Origin: Lepas anatifera
Lineage: Eukaryota > Arthropoda > Thecostraca > Lepadidae
DNA length: 64,000 bases
Reading direction: 5' to 3'
NCBI GenBank assembly: GCA_034440635.1
Contig: JAOTON010001596.1
Span: 1,920,001-1,984,000 of the forward strand
Shown: piece after piece, positions 44,299 through 55,291 of the stretch
Numbering within the stretch: position 1 is the stretch's first letter
Layout: each line of letters opens with the position of its first letter
The notes under the pieces: generated by a model
Databases searched by the model: none
Told to the model about the DNA's origin: nothing
The model's input: the letters and a program-made list of their open reading frames with translations, nothing else
Made by a program: the position numbers and the translations under genes

Positions 44299-44711
44299 GT
44301 AAGCGGCTGTGAGGACAGTGTGCAAAGTATGGCATTTTCGACGAGATCTCGTCCGTGCGAGTTCCCTTGGAGACAGGACCGAGTGGTGCGAACTTTATCA
44401 ACCTGGTGCGAATTTGCGAGGTTAGTGACACTTAAACTAAACAAATAATGGCTGAATGGCCATTAACACACAGGAGGTGCCTTATAAAAAGTCCTTAACT
44501 GACTAATGATTGAGGTAGCATTGCATTGTAGGGGTAGGAATGGGTGCATATTTTCCCTGGTATGTGGCAGATTGGTGCGATTTTTTGGAGGCTGGTGGTG
44601 CGAGAATTTTAGATGGCTGGTGCGACTCGTCTGGCCTGCTGCCACACTTTGCAGACTGGCTGTGAGGCAATCTCCAGTTCCGCTTATGCCTCCTTCCACT
44701 CCCCTTCAGCC
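44299..44711 (+). other. Intron after THAP exon with repeated TGGTGCGA
   Basis: The octamer TGGTGCGA occurs five times on the plus strand between about 44385 and 44625, often within (C/T)TGGTGCGA. No second exon was recognised. Confidence 0.55.
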
Positions 44712-44928
44712 CATAGGCGGATCCAGGGGGGTAAGGGGGGCACGTGCCCCCCGATCGACCCTCGGCGCCCCCTGAAATGTCGCTTCCCCCAGGATACGAA
44801 AGTCGGCGCCCACCGATAGGATTTGGCGCCCACCTGATATGTTTTGCCGGTCATAAGTGGCGCCCCCTGGTCCGGGTGGCGCCCCCGGGAAGGTGCCCCT
44901 CCGGTCGGCAATCCTGGATCCGCCTATG
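44712..44928 (+). mobile_element. hAT MITE, CATAGGCGGATCC type
   Basis: A 217-bp element beginning CATAGGCGGATCCAGG and ending CCTGGATCCGCCTATG. It is flanked by CTTCAGCC and CTTGAGCC (7 of 8). The interior has repeated 'ggcgcccac' words. Confidence 0.88.
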
Positions 44929-44976
44929 CTTGAGCCTGCTTCTAGCAGGAGTAAGCCTTAATTCTTGGGCCGTCAT

Positions 44977-45253
44977 CATAGGCGGATCCAGGATTGCCGA
45001 TCAGGGGCACCTTCCCGGGGGGGGCGGCGCACCATTCTTGACCGGGAAACCCTATCGGATGGGAGCAAAACCCTATGGTGGGAGCCGACTTTCGTATCCT
45101 GGGAGGGGGTGGTGGTGGGAAGCGAAATTTCAGGTGGCGTGGCCATTTCAGGGGGCGCCGAGGGTCGATGGTGAGGGGCACATATTCCCCTTTGCCCCCT
45201 GGATCTGCTTATGGGGCATGTGCCAACTTTGCCGTCCCCTGGATCCGCCTGTG
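44977..45253. mobile_element. Rearranged relative of the adjacent hAT MITE
   Basis: Begins CATAGGCGGATCCAGG. It has two successive right-end-like sequences, GGATCTGCTTATG ending at 45213 and GGATCCGCCTGTG ending at 45253. The interior shares words with 44712-44928 in opposite orientation. No matching TSD was found, which suggests a composite or recombined copy. Confidence 0.55.
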
Positions 45254-45381
45254 GCTGCATTCCTTTTAGCCCGGAAAACTGACATCTTGAAATAATTCGG
45301 TAGATATACGCCTTTATTTGTTTCAAGCTGTCTGAAACTCCACTTTGAATGTACGATGGAAAATGCGTTTCCAAACACAAG

Positions 45382-45520
45382 CGTCGCCACCGGCAAAGAA
45401 GTGGGGGGGCAGCAAACTTCAACCTGATGCTGACTACAAGCTTTGCTCCTTGGGACCAAAAACTCTTCGAATTTGGATTCTTCTCTGCCTTCCGCAGTGG
45501 CTGGTTATAAGCCGCTGCCA
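45382..45520 (-). repeat. Dispersed repeat G, copy 3
   Basis: Reverse-complement match to the right half of G2 (35406-35692), including 'gcgtcgccaccggcaaa' and 'caaacttcaacctgatgctg'. Confidence 0.65.
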
Positions 45521-45591
45521 CATACCAAACATAAAACACGTATAATTCACCGCTTACCATGCTATTCCCGGGGCCCACTAACGTTGTTTAC

Positions 45592-45618
45592 CTTCCGGAG
45601 TCCCTCTTTCGCGGCCAT
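45592..45618 (-). CDS. Candidate short first exon (MAAKEGLRK)
   Basis: On the minus strand CCAAGATGGCCGCG gives a start codon embedded in a YY1-like AAGATGGC motif, an arrangement common at animal gene starts. Nine codons (MAAKEGLRK) run to a GTAAAC donor at 45591. No downstream exon was recognised, and the segment is short enough to be chance. Confidence 0.25.
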
Positions 45619-45663
45619 CTTGGAGGGCACACTAGCGCCTCTGGTGAGCGTGACCGGGGTCAA

Positions 45664-46299
45664 TTAGTGGTCATTTTTTCCAGTATTGGGGTCATAACTA
45701 TTATTGGCAACTCTGACCGCAGTTTCCCCCAATGACATGCATTTCCCTTTTTGAAGAAGTTTCCATTTTTGGAAGGAATGTTTCCAATTATGGTACTTTT
45801 CCACATGATTAAATGTAGCAATTATCATGAAGATAGTTATTATTTGGAACATACCTATCTATTAATGGGAGCGTACATGTACACACAATTGGGAACCCTA
45901 CCCACAGCTTCCCCCCCACTAAACTTCTATCTCACATATCAACAAAAGGGACAAAAATGTCAATGTCAACATAGTATTTGGATCTACCTAAAATGTGTTG
46001 GTAAAGTGGACCTTAGGTAGCATTTTCATAAACACATCAAATGCTTAAAATTTGCATCCCACTCACGATCATCACCTGCCTGGTCATTCCCTCTGGCAGT
46101 AAGAACTCTGAGGCAACTAGCCTGCATAGATGTAAAATTATGCCTATTGGCCTAATAGGTACAGAGGTATTGGAATTCACATACCAAATAAAGATCCAGT
46201 GTAGTCAAAATCCTGCTTTAACTCCATGCAGTTTAGGTCCTGTGCGTTGCTTACCACCACTGGTAGTAAGCAACACACCCCCAACCAGCATTTTTCGAA
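45664..46299. other. No gene seen
   Basis: AT-rich; short ORFs only. Confidence 0.35.
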
Positions 46300-46402
46300 G
46301 TCTATTTCTTTCTGAGATTTTCTGTGATTTTCTGAGATAAGAAGGGGTCTACTCGGCCCCCTCCAGTGCACGTTAGTGCCAGGCCCCTCTCCAGTGTGCG
46401 TG
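46300..46402 (+). mobile_element. TTAA-element right end, family C (C5)
   Basis: Only the terminal part is recognised. It has the doubled word (CCAGTGCACG and CCAGTGTGCG), with the spacer 'ttagtgccaggcccctct', then TG and TTAA at 46403-46406. Confidence 0.6.
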
Positions 46403-46406
46403 TTAA

Positions 46407-47306
46407 CACTTTGTGGAGGACTGCATTAGCACACATTTGCTATCTGTACAATATTGATATGATAATTTGATCATGAAAACTCACCTGAATCACTGTTGTT
46501 GCCAGCCTGTTGCTGGCACCAACTCTCCCAACTTCCTCCAGCTCCAAATTTATCTAACCAATCTAGGGCACAAATAATCTAAGGCTCAAGCAGGCTAAGG
46601 AATGAAAAACCAAGTTTGATATGTGAAAGTGCATCAGTCTCAAAGTAGCACACATTCTTCTTAGATTAGCCATGGGCAGCAGTATTTATTCTAGCTAGTT
46701 TTAGCCTGCTCTTATCTCAAATATACCTAATAAATATGCCCTCAAAATAAGTGGCTTCCCGACTGTTTAAATTTTTGGCAGGCTCTACATCACATAAACA
46801 TTTCTAACTTGTATTGTCGCTGTTGCGCAGTTTAAGTAGGATTGCTGCCCAGCTATGTTTATTTTTTACTCACTTAGTACTTTTATTAGTAGCTTTTAGA
46901 CGTACTTAATACTAAATTCGAAGAAATAGGGGCCGCTAAATCGAAGAGACTCAAACTGTAAATCGGATTTAACCCGAAAAAATGGACAGAAAAGTACTTG
47001 ATAGAGTATCTGCGTTATCTTTAATGCCTTAGATATGCCCACAATCGTGTATTTCTCGAAAAAATTGACTGTCACATTTCGGGTATCTAGGCGACAACTT
47101 TCTGCAAACTACTAACAATCGGCACCATTGGGCTGCATGTTAAAAATCTGGCAACTGTGACAGCGGTTTGCGGGTTTTCTGCAGCGGGGGTCCCTCGTTT
47201 TAGTAGAAACTGAACACAGTACCAATATTGTATCACTAATGGTACGCTGTGCAATTGAAGAACAGAGCTGCTAAGTTAAAATATTTCCTACACGCTTCAT
47301 TCTCTA
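46407..47306. other. No gene seen
   Basis: AT-rich, unique-looking; no exon or element ends recognised. Confidence 0.4.
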
Positions 47307-47451
47307 CAGGAGCGTCGGAACTATGTTCAAAGTTGGGGGGCAGCGGGAATTTTCAAGTCATTTCTTTCCAGTCAACGCCATAGGGTTAATGGTTAAGAAT
47401 CATGGAAGTTGGGGGCAGCTGCCCCCTGCCCCCGCGGCTCCTACGTCCCTG
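47307..47451 (+). mobile_element. 145-bp hAT MITE
   Basis: Begins CAGGAGCGTCGGAAC and ends GCTCCTACGTCCCTG. It is flanked by perfect 8-bp duplications ATTCTCTA (47299-47306 and 47452-47459). It contains 'ttccagtcaacgc' and 'ggttaatggttaagaat', shared with the partial copy at 34.8 kb. Confidence 0.92.
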
Positions 47452-47479
47452 ATTCTCTATTTCAAAAATATGTGGTTTG

Positions 47480-47670
47480 ATTTTGAATCATACAGTCAGG
47501 ATCGCTATTTTGTCACAATTATGCACCTCAATTTTCGTAAATGTGTCACAAACTCCGGTGGCCGAGTTGGCAAGTTTCTGCACCTATGCCCATATTTTCG
47601 GAGTTAGAGGGGGGCCATCGATGGCCCCCGGTGGGGCGAAGGTGGCGCCGGACCCCCGGTGGGGCGCGGG
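47480..47670 (+). mobile_element. TTAA-type element, D2-type right end
   Basis: Contains GGGGCCATCGATGGCCCCC, then the word CCCGGTGGGGCG twice, around the spacer 'aaggtggcgccggacc', and TTAA at 47671-47674. The word is the same as in the left end at 42631. Confidence 0.65.
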
Positions 47671-47674
47671 TTAA

Positions 47675-48405
47675 GAGGAATGCCCAGCTAAATTCGGTGT
47701 CTGACGGTTGGAACCGCAGCTTCCTGATACCGCTATATCAACAGCTTAAAATTGTTTGACCGATTCACAGTTGAAAAATGTGAATCTTTTGATCAAAACA
47801 TAGAACCAAAATAGACCAAAAACGCCAAAGGGTTTATATTCTACATGAGCTTTGCCACCAGTAAAAAGTGAAGGGGCCAAGTAATTTTCCATCTCCTGCT
47901 AACTAGTAAAACTCACTTGAATCCAAAACTCGTCGGATTCAAGCTGCTTGACACCTGCAAGCTTTTCCCCAGTTTGACTGAAATGGGGAAATTTTCCCAA
48001 ACAGTGGTAGGGGCGGGGGAGGCACGCCCATAATGACCTCCTTATTCTTTCCATGACCATGTTCATTAGCATTTTCAGTTTTTTAGGGCACGCCTACCAC
48101 TGAGCTCATTTTGCGTAAAAAAGAACATATCATACTAAAAAAGACGAAAATCTCAAGCTGCGACTACATCAATATCCATAAGACCAAAAAACAGGGGTGT
48201 GGATTTATATCTCTTTGGGGGTGCTTCGGCACCCCAATGGTGATTTGGGCACCCCGATCCAAAATTTGCAGCGAAGTCCTAATGAAGTGCTTAAAGAAAA
48301 GGACATTTTCAAAAAATAGGTACGTGTTAGTGTTATAATGACATTCTGCGTCTGACCTACAACCTGATATTTTACCAAGCAACGAAAATCCTTAGACATA
48401 ATGGA
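47675..48405. other. No gene seen
   Basis: Unique-looking sequence with a 'ggggtgcttcggcacccc' hairpin near 48220; no exon signals. Confidence 0.4.
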
Positions 48406-48784
48406 CAGTGGCGGATCTAGCCGGTAAGTTTGGGGGCAAGCCACAGTCGATAAAAACGTCACGCAGTGAGAGTATGCCACAATTTAGCTAGGCGGTAGGT
48501 TTTGGGGGTAAGCCCAAGAGTCGATAAGCAAAAAAAATTAAAAAGGCGTGGGGTCAAACATGTGGCCACAAGCTGTTGGTTTTGCTATCCAAGGCTCAAT
48601 GTTTACACTGCAGTTGACTGGTCCAGTGTAAAGTTGAGAGTTGAAACACCAAAACCTTGCTTATAAACTAAACAGGAGTCGGGCCAAAAAGGAGGTCGAC
48701 AGCTTTGGGGGGAACATAGTTTTGCTCGATCTTTTCCATTTTGAGGGAGAAAATACCTTTTTGCCCCTCCTGGATCCGCCACTG
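48406..48784 (-). mobile_element. hAT MITE, CAGTGGCGGATCC type (copy 3)
   Basis: A 379-bp element in opposite orientation to copies 1 and 2. It begins CAGTGGCGGATCTAGCCGG and ends CCTGGATCCGCCACTG. Flanks ATAATGGA and ATATGGAC fit an 8-bp duplication with one base lost. Confidence 0.82.
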
Positions 48785-49056
48785 ATATGGACAATACGCA
48801 ATGAATGTATATACATACCTGCAAGATAACCTATTCCATACTCGATACTTAAGCAGTGATACAGTCCATAAGATACAGCAAAGTAGAAGTTATTCACAAT
48901 GCTGAATCTTTTCACTACACAATTCGTTCCAACATTGAAAAAAATTATTTAAAACCAACAAAGGACGCAGCATCATCCGGACCTTTAGTGTGTGGTGCCA
49001 GGTGTTTTCAAACATGTGTACAAATTTTTAAATATTTGTATACATCGAAATATTAA

Positions 49057-49909
49057 CACGCGCATTGACGGGGGTCTGAGCCACCTTCGGATTGACGAGG
49101 GGGCGGGTACCCGCCCCCCTAAGATCTCGAGAACCACGGTAGATAGCAAAAAACGGTAAACGGCGTTGGGTAGCCTATCCGCTTCTCCATCGAAAATATT
49201 TTAACCATTTTTTTGTCAGGTCACATTTAAGGTCACCAGAGGTCAAAAACATGCCGTCACATGCCGTCATAGGGATAACATGTAAATTAAGTTTTTCGGT
49301 CATTACATCTGAACAAGTAAAGATAGAGCAAAACGACTTGAACCCTATGAATCCTCGCAGCAAGCCAAATCGAATGATATATGATTTGACCTTGCTAGGT
49401 CAAATCAAAGATTTGACCTGACCTGAGGTCAGGTCAGGGTCAAATTATATAAAATGCATATCATTAGAACCGCAAAGCCAAGGCAAGTCTAATGAAGCTA
49501 AAATAAACGCTCTATCACCATCTGTTACTGAGTTATTCAGTAAAAACCATATTTCCCATGTATTACCAATGGAGAGGTCATGCTTCGTACCTGACCTTAC
49601 GTCATCGATATCAAAAATACCGGAACACATTTTAGAGAACTCGGTGAGCCCATTATGTGATATGAGTTTCAATTGGATAAGTTCACCCTGCTCCGACTTA
49701 TACTATCTTAAACTTTTTTTGAGGTCGGGTCACTTGACCTGTACTGGTGACCTGACCTGAGATGACCTATCCTTAAAATTTTCACAGAAGCTGCAAAAAT
49801 GATGAGGGAAAAGGTATACCAAGTAAGGCGGCGCGCAGCGCCGCCGTTTTTCTGCTGTCTCCGAAAAACCCGAGGGGGGGGCGGGTACCCGCCCCCGTCA
49901 ATGCGCGTG
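49057..49909 (+). mobile_element. TTAA-type MITE, family A (copy A2)
   Basis: An 853-bp element with TTAA at 49053-49056 and 49910-49913. It has the same doubled left word (ATTGACGGGGG and ATTGACGAGGG), palindromic half-site cluster and 3' hairpin (49827-49845) as A1. Its hairpin loop is GCA. Confidence 0.9.
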
Positions 49910-49913
49910 TTAA

Positions 49914-51117
49914 TCACTGTCCAATATTGGTAAGCAGCGCCTCTTCCTTTGCGTTTCTGTCGGCTGATTTCATGCCATGACGTGACAGAAGAGGGCCTAC
50001 TATACTTTTAATCGAGATGCAATAGTTTTACCAATAATGTAAAACGAGGAGCTGGTTGCACGACTACTCATTGTACAAATAATCAGGTACAAATCAAAAT
50101 CCAGGATGGCATCGCTCCTAATATAAAACGCTGGTACTTTATTACTCCTATACTGATCCCACTTGCACCTGAAAAAACAATCCCATGAAAGAACTGTGCG
50201 CCTCAAGAATTGTTAAGAATACATAGAAATATACTTGGTGAGCATGTTTTGATATTTTGCAAATACATTTATTGAAATAGAATTTTTAAATTTAATTAGA
50301 TTTAGATTTATTACATTTAATAGAATTTATGAGGCACTTAATAACGAAAAACACAGCAATAAAACAGATGGATATATCATTCCTCCACTGTCACTTATCA
50401 TATTTCTTTACAAAATATTTTATGCTTTAAGAGTATGTTTCCTAGGTATAAGCTCAGTGCCTAGCCCAATGGAACTTTGGAATTACCTACAGGGATGGGG
50501 TATAAGTTACTATCTCTGGATGTAGATTGCCCACTTACCTCTTATTTTTCATATTAGGTAGTGCAGTATAGTTTCATGTATTTCAGGGAGTGTACCTATT
50601 GTAGTGTTTATAATACAATGGTTCTCTTAACGCTGTCGGAGTTAACAGCTTTCGGATTTGGGCGCCCCCAATGGTTTTCGAAAATCCACATTATTATGGT
50701 GAATCGATTAAGCGCTCCCTCATTAGACCAAAAAATCCGTTGCCTGTAACTTTTGGGTATCACCATATAATTTTAAATGTCGTGGTATGACGTATGAAAG
50801 GTGAAATGCGTTTAAACATCGGAAATGTTTTGAGTCCCAAATTAGATATAGTGCTTTTTCACCATTCAATATGGAACAAAGCAGCACGTGCTTCCCTCTT
50901 CTCGTATATTATCTGTTTTTACTTCGGCAGCGCTCTCATTACTTCACACTCGCTAAACTCGTCCGACGGTTAAGGTTTAGTTTTATGTACCTACGTCTCT
51001 CTCCTCTCCTTCTGTCGGTTATTATCGGGCCGGGCCCCACTCCTTTTCGCCCAGCAGAAACCCATCTCGCGACTCTCCTGACTCCTGAGCGAACTCGGCC
51101 GCCGGCTAGCCAGTGCT
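49914..51117. other. 1.2 kb with no gene seen
   Basis: AT-rich (notably 50250-50350). Short ORFs on both strands lack exon signals. Confidence 0.4.
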
Positions 51118-51796
51118 GACTCTGCCGCTGTCTCGCCTGTACCAAAGAGTATCGGATGGTGGCGCAGATAATCAAGCTAATGTAGGGCAAAATATGGCTA
51201 GTAATGCTTGAAAAAGATCAAGTTAATATATATCTTGGTTTATGGTTTAAGCTCTATCATTCTCATGGATACATTTCCGCTGAATTTCTCGCTAACCAAG
51301 GGAACGCGCCTCCACCAATCAGCAGCCGCCATCTGCTGGATGCCGATTGTCCGTGGGGCACAGAGGTTAGAAAGGTCACGCCGTTGGGCGCCGCTGGCAC
51401 CGAGTTAAGCATCGGTGGGGAGGGGTCTCGTGGTGGATAAAAAAACGTACGCGTGAAGAGAGTGGTGGTCGTCCTGCCTGCTGTTGGACTGAGGGAGGAC
51501 AGATGTAGGAGACATTCTGTGCTCAGGGGTGGATGTATGGGTTAGGTGTTTGTGCAGCGTGCGGTGTCGATATTAGGTACTGGAAAACACATGCGTGTGA
51601 ATTCATTAAATGATTTCAGTATGTGAATACGCTTAACGGGTAAAATTTCAGGTACCAATTTAGAATCCTTAGCATTTTTCGGCATCAGGGTAAGTGATGC
51701 AGCTTTTCATTTTTTCATTGATAAACACTTATTGGCAATACAACACACACGGTACATGTCACATACACGACTAGCTGACTTTTCATATGTGTGCAA
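51118..51796 (-). repeat. Dispersed repeat H, copy 2
   Basis: Reverse-complement counterpart of 12920-13610, including the GC-rich centre ('caatcagcagccgccatct'). Confidence 0.8.
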
Positions 51797-52570
51797 CACT
51801 AGAAGTTTAAACTGATAAAATGGTTATTTGAGGTGGAAGGATAAATAGCTCTGACCGTCCAAACAAGGTGAGTCCAAGGCAAATCACAGGATGCACGAGG
51901 CAGAGTAGGAATGTATATTTTAATGACATTAACATCACTGTGTTTCCTTAGCATGGGCCACTTCGCTATCACATTCTTTCGATGCCGCCGCCACCCGGCC
52001 TACAGGCAGTCAGAAGTCACTGTGCACTGCCGTCTGACCATGATTGTCCGACATTCTATTTTGAGGCACACAAAATAGTGTGTATGCTACAATGCTTCGC
52101 TGTTTATCTCCCGGATGACGTCGTATTCCTACTTGGTTATTGCTTATTAATGGCAGTTGTTTTTATTTTATTTTCCATTAGAATTAGACGTTCAGCCCTC
52201 AGCTTTCGAATTATACCTAAGTTGTCGGAACTGGGGCAGTGAGTGACCTGACAAGTCATGTCAAGTATTGCAAATGGCGAATCTTAACAAAATGAATATT
52301 TTATATATTTCTATTTTTTGGTCCAGAAATTTCGTATTGACCGAAACAATACAGCGCACGGAAATTTTGGTACGACGATGAGAAAGGACACTTATGAACA
52401 TCAAATAATGTTAGATTAATTATTTCGAGCAGTGGTAGCTTTTGAACGGCTGGATTTTCAAATATGTTCAAAATGTTTAAACTTGCATTATGAAATCTTG
52501 TTAGTACGGTACATGTCAGTAGAAGCGATAGCTGAACGGTCTCGAATAATGATGAGTTGTTGCATGGACC
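51797..52570. other. No gene seen
   Basis: An 86-codon ORF at 51982-52242 has a hydrophobic central stretch but no initiation, splice or homology support. Confidence 0.35.
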
Positions 52571-52574
52571 TTAA

Positions 52575-53360
52575 CTCATCACCGCCTAGGGGTCCGATCT
52601 GACCCCCGCCCCCGGTTTTTCGCAAATGATTCTGAGCCGATTCAGATGAGACCCACGTCGCTTTGCAGGCATCTAGGAATATCAATTCGAAAACGTATGA
52701 TAAAAATTGACGTCAGGTAGGTCAAGTCAACGAGTTGTGACGGCATTGCTAGGCCCGTATAAGGCAATTCCGTTTTTTCCTAAAATGAGGCTGATAAAAT
52801 CAGGGTGTAACTCGGCTTCTACAAGAGTTAGATAAAGTTTCTAAACATCGTTCGAAAGCCCTTAAAAATTTGCATGCAGTCATCCATTTTCAGATCGATA
52901 CCAAGACCGCCAGAGGTCACCAAAGGTCACGGTTTGCAAAGTTGTTTGTGTCTATAACTTTTGTACCAAACAAGATGTAATCCTAAATTTGGCATCATAG
53001 TAATGGCATGACTCAAGGATTCAAAAAGTATGTAACATGACCTTGAACGGTTATCACTTTACCTTGACCTAAGGTCAAGGTCATGATGTGACCGTACAAG
53101 GTCATGCGGCATAGCATTTTAATCCTTACGTCAAGACGAACACACTGATGACATTTTTATTCTAGGTCTCTGGCTCCCGTGGTGTAAATACATTCTAAAT
53201 GAGTCTGAATTTTACCCATTTTGGCCCATGTAACGCCGATGCACAGTGGGAACTTTTCCACTTTTAGCCTGAATTTGCTCATAACTACAGAATCCACGAG
53301 TGAATTCTATTAATTTGGCTGGGAATCAGTTCACTAGTGATAAAATGACATTTTACACTG
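52575..53360 (+). mobile_element. TTAA-type MITE, family E (copy E1)
   Basis: TTAA at 52571-52574 is followed by CTCATCACCGCCTAGGGG and a GGGGTC-cgatct-GACCCC palindrome. The body has dense half-sites ('gaccttgacctaaggtcaag'). About 53240-53340 matches the reverse complement of 56460-56590. The right end is not resolved; a family C-like terminus begins near 53380. Confidence 0.55.
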
Positions 53361-53841
53361 TATTCAAATTTGGACTTAGCACGCACAGAGAAGGGGTCCT
53401 AAAGTGCCCCCAAAATCAATTTCCAAATTAGCCCTAATAGATAAAATGGGTCTCAATTAATGCAACATTAACTTCTTACAATACATGACTATCGTTTCTT
53501 TCATAGCCTAACACTGAAATCGATGTTCCAATTCACACGCACAGTTGAGGGGCTCCTAAAGTGCCCTCTGATGTCTCGGAAACCAAGAGGGTTAGAAGAA
53601 CGCCCGTTGGGGTGTGCGTGGCAGCACTAGTGATCAACATTATAACCAAGTTTTATTGACCTTTGAATATCTTCAAGCTCAAACGAGTTCGATAAGATCA
53701 AATATGGGGCCTACTAGGGGACCTATTGGGAAATGCGGTGATTAAGTGGAAAATAGCCCATAATACACCAAAAGCGGATTAAACTCATATCGGAAAGGTA
53801 ACACACAATGTTTTCTGAAATTCTGAGGTCAAGGTCATTCA

Positions 53842-53854
53842 AGGTCAATGACCT
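53842..53854. promoter_or_regulatory. Perfect inverted AGGTCA palindrome in C4
   Basis: AGGTCA-A-TGACCT, the same position and spacer as in C1 (4053-4065). A near-perfect GGGTCA-A-TGACCT lies at 54095-54107. IR1 sites of this type bind EcR/USP in arthropods; function here is inferred only. Confidence 0.5.
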
Positions 53855-54410
53855 ATGACAAAACAATATGCCATGCCATATTCACAATTAATAATGTACA
53901 ATTTAACCGGCACTATAGCAGCCTTTTGACGGGAATAGATTATTTGACCTTGAAAAAGACCTCTGACCTTGAAGCGGGACCTTGACCTTGACTACTGCCT
54001 ATTGAAAGACTATTGAAAGACCTCTGATCTTGCCTTAACTATGAAATCATAACATAACTTTCATACTGCACAATGTCATCTGACCGGAATACTGGGGTCA
54101 ATGACCTTGACATGACATTTGACCTTGACCTTCATGTGGGTTGACCTTGATGTATAACCTGATCATATGACGTTATGACGTCATCACTTGGTTTGCAGTG
54201 CAGGTGAACTGGTGTGACTGCGCGATTGCGACGATTTCAAAATGTAGGTCTGACTTTGAAAGCCTATAAGTCGAAAAATTAAGAACCGATTTTCAAAATT
54301 CCTTCACCAATGGACGCGCTCATAAACTCTCCCAAATGCAGCCTAGTAACATTTTTCGGTAGGTGACGGTTCTCTGGACAGCTTGGAAAAATATTTGAAG
54401 GGCGCTTTAA

Positions 54411-55263
54411 CACGCGCATTGACGGGGGTCTGAGCCACCTTCGAATTGACGAGGGGGCGGGTACCCGCCCCCTCCCCTAAGATCTCGAGAACCACGGTAG
54501 GTAGCAAAAAAACGGTAAACGGCGTTGGGTAGCCCATCCGCTTCTCCATCGAAAATATATGAACCATTTTTTGTCAGGTCACATTTAAGGTCACCAGAGG
54601 TCAAAAACATGCCGTCACATGCCGTCATAGGGATAACATGTAGATTAAGTTTTTCGGCCATTTCATCTGAACAAGTAAAGATAGAGCAAAACGACTTGAT
54701 CTCTATGAATCCTCGCAGCAAGCCGAATCGAATGATATATGATTTGACCTTGCTAGGTCAAATCAAAGATTTGACCTGACCTGAGGTCAGGTCAGGGTCA
54801 AATTACATAAAATGCATATCATTGGAACCGCAAAGCCAAGGCGAGTCTAATATAAGCTAAAATAAACGCTCTATCACCATCTGTTACTGAGTTATTCAGT
54901 AAAAACCATATTTCCCATGTATTACCAGTGGAGAGGTCATGCTTCGTACCTGACCTTAGGTCATCGATATCAAAAATACCGGAACATATTTTAGAGAACT
55001 CGGTGACCCCATTGTGTGATATGAGTTTCAATTGGATAAGTTCACCCTGCTCCGACTTATGCTATCTTAAACTTTTTTAGGTCGGGTCACTTGACCTGTA
55101 CTGGTGACCTGACCTGAGATGACCTATCCTTAAAATTTTCACAGAAGCTGCAAAAATGATGAGGGAAAAGGTATACCAAGTACGGCGGCGCTGCGCGCCG
55201 CCGTTTTTCTGCTGTCTCCGAAAAACCCGAGGGGGCGGGTACCCGCCCCCATCAATGCGCGTG
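54411..55263 (+). mobile_element. TTAA-type MITE, family A (copy A3), nested in C4
   Basis: An 853-bp element with TTAA at 54407-54410 and 55264-55267. It is nearly identical in layout to A2. The hairpin at 55183-55203 has a 9-bp perfect stem and loop TGC, followed by T5. Confidence 0.9.
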
Positions 55264-55291
55264 TTAAGATTCCCTTCACTGCACGTGTTAA

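Larger units (their letters stand above)
53535..55287 (-). mobile_element. TTAA-type MITE, family C (copy C4), interrupted by A3
   Basis: Minus-oriented family C copy. Its 5' terminus is at the right: TTAA 55288-55291 preceded by CTTCACTGCACGTG. At the left only one copy of the normally doubled terminal word is clear (CACGCACAGTTGAGG near 53535). A3 is inserted at a TTAA 24 bp inside the right terminus. TGACGTCA lies at 54176-54183. Confidence 0.65.

Noticed and set aside
44744..45578. Overlapping 183- and 200-codon ORFs on both strands
   Set aside because: Both run through hAT MITEs with GC-rich low-complexity ends and have no protein-like features.
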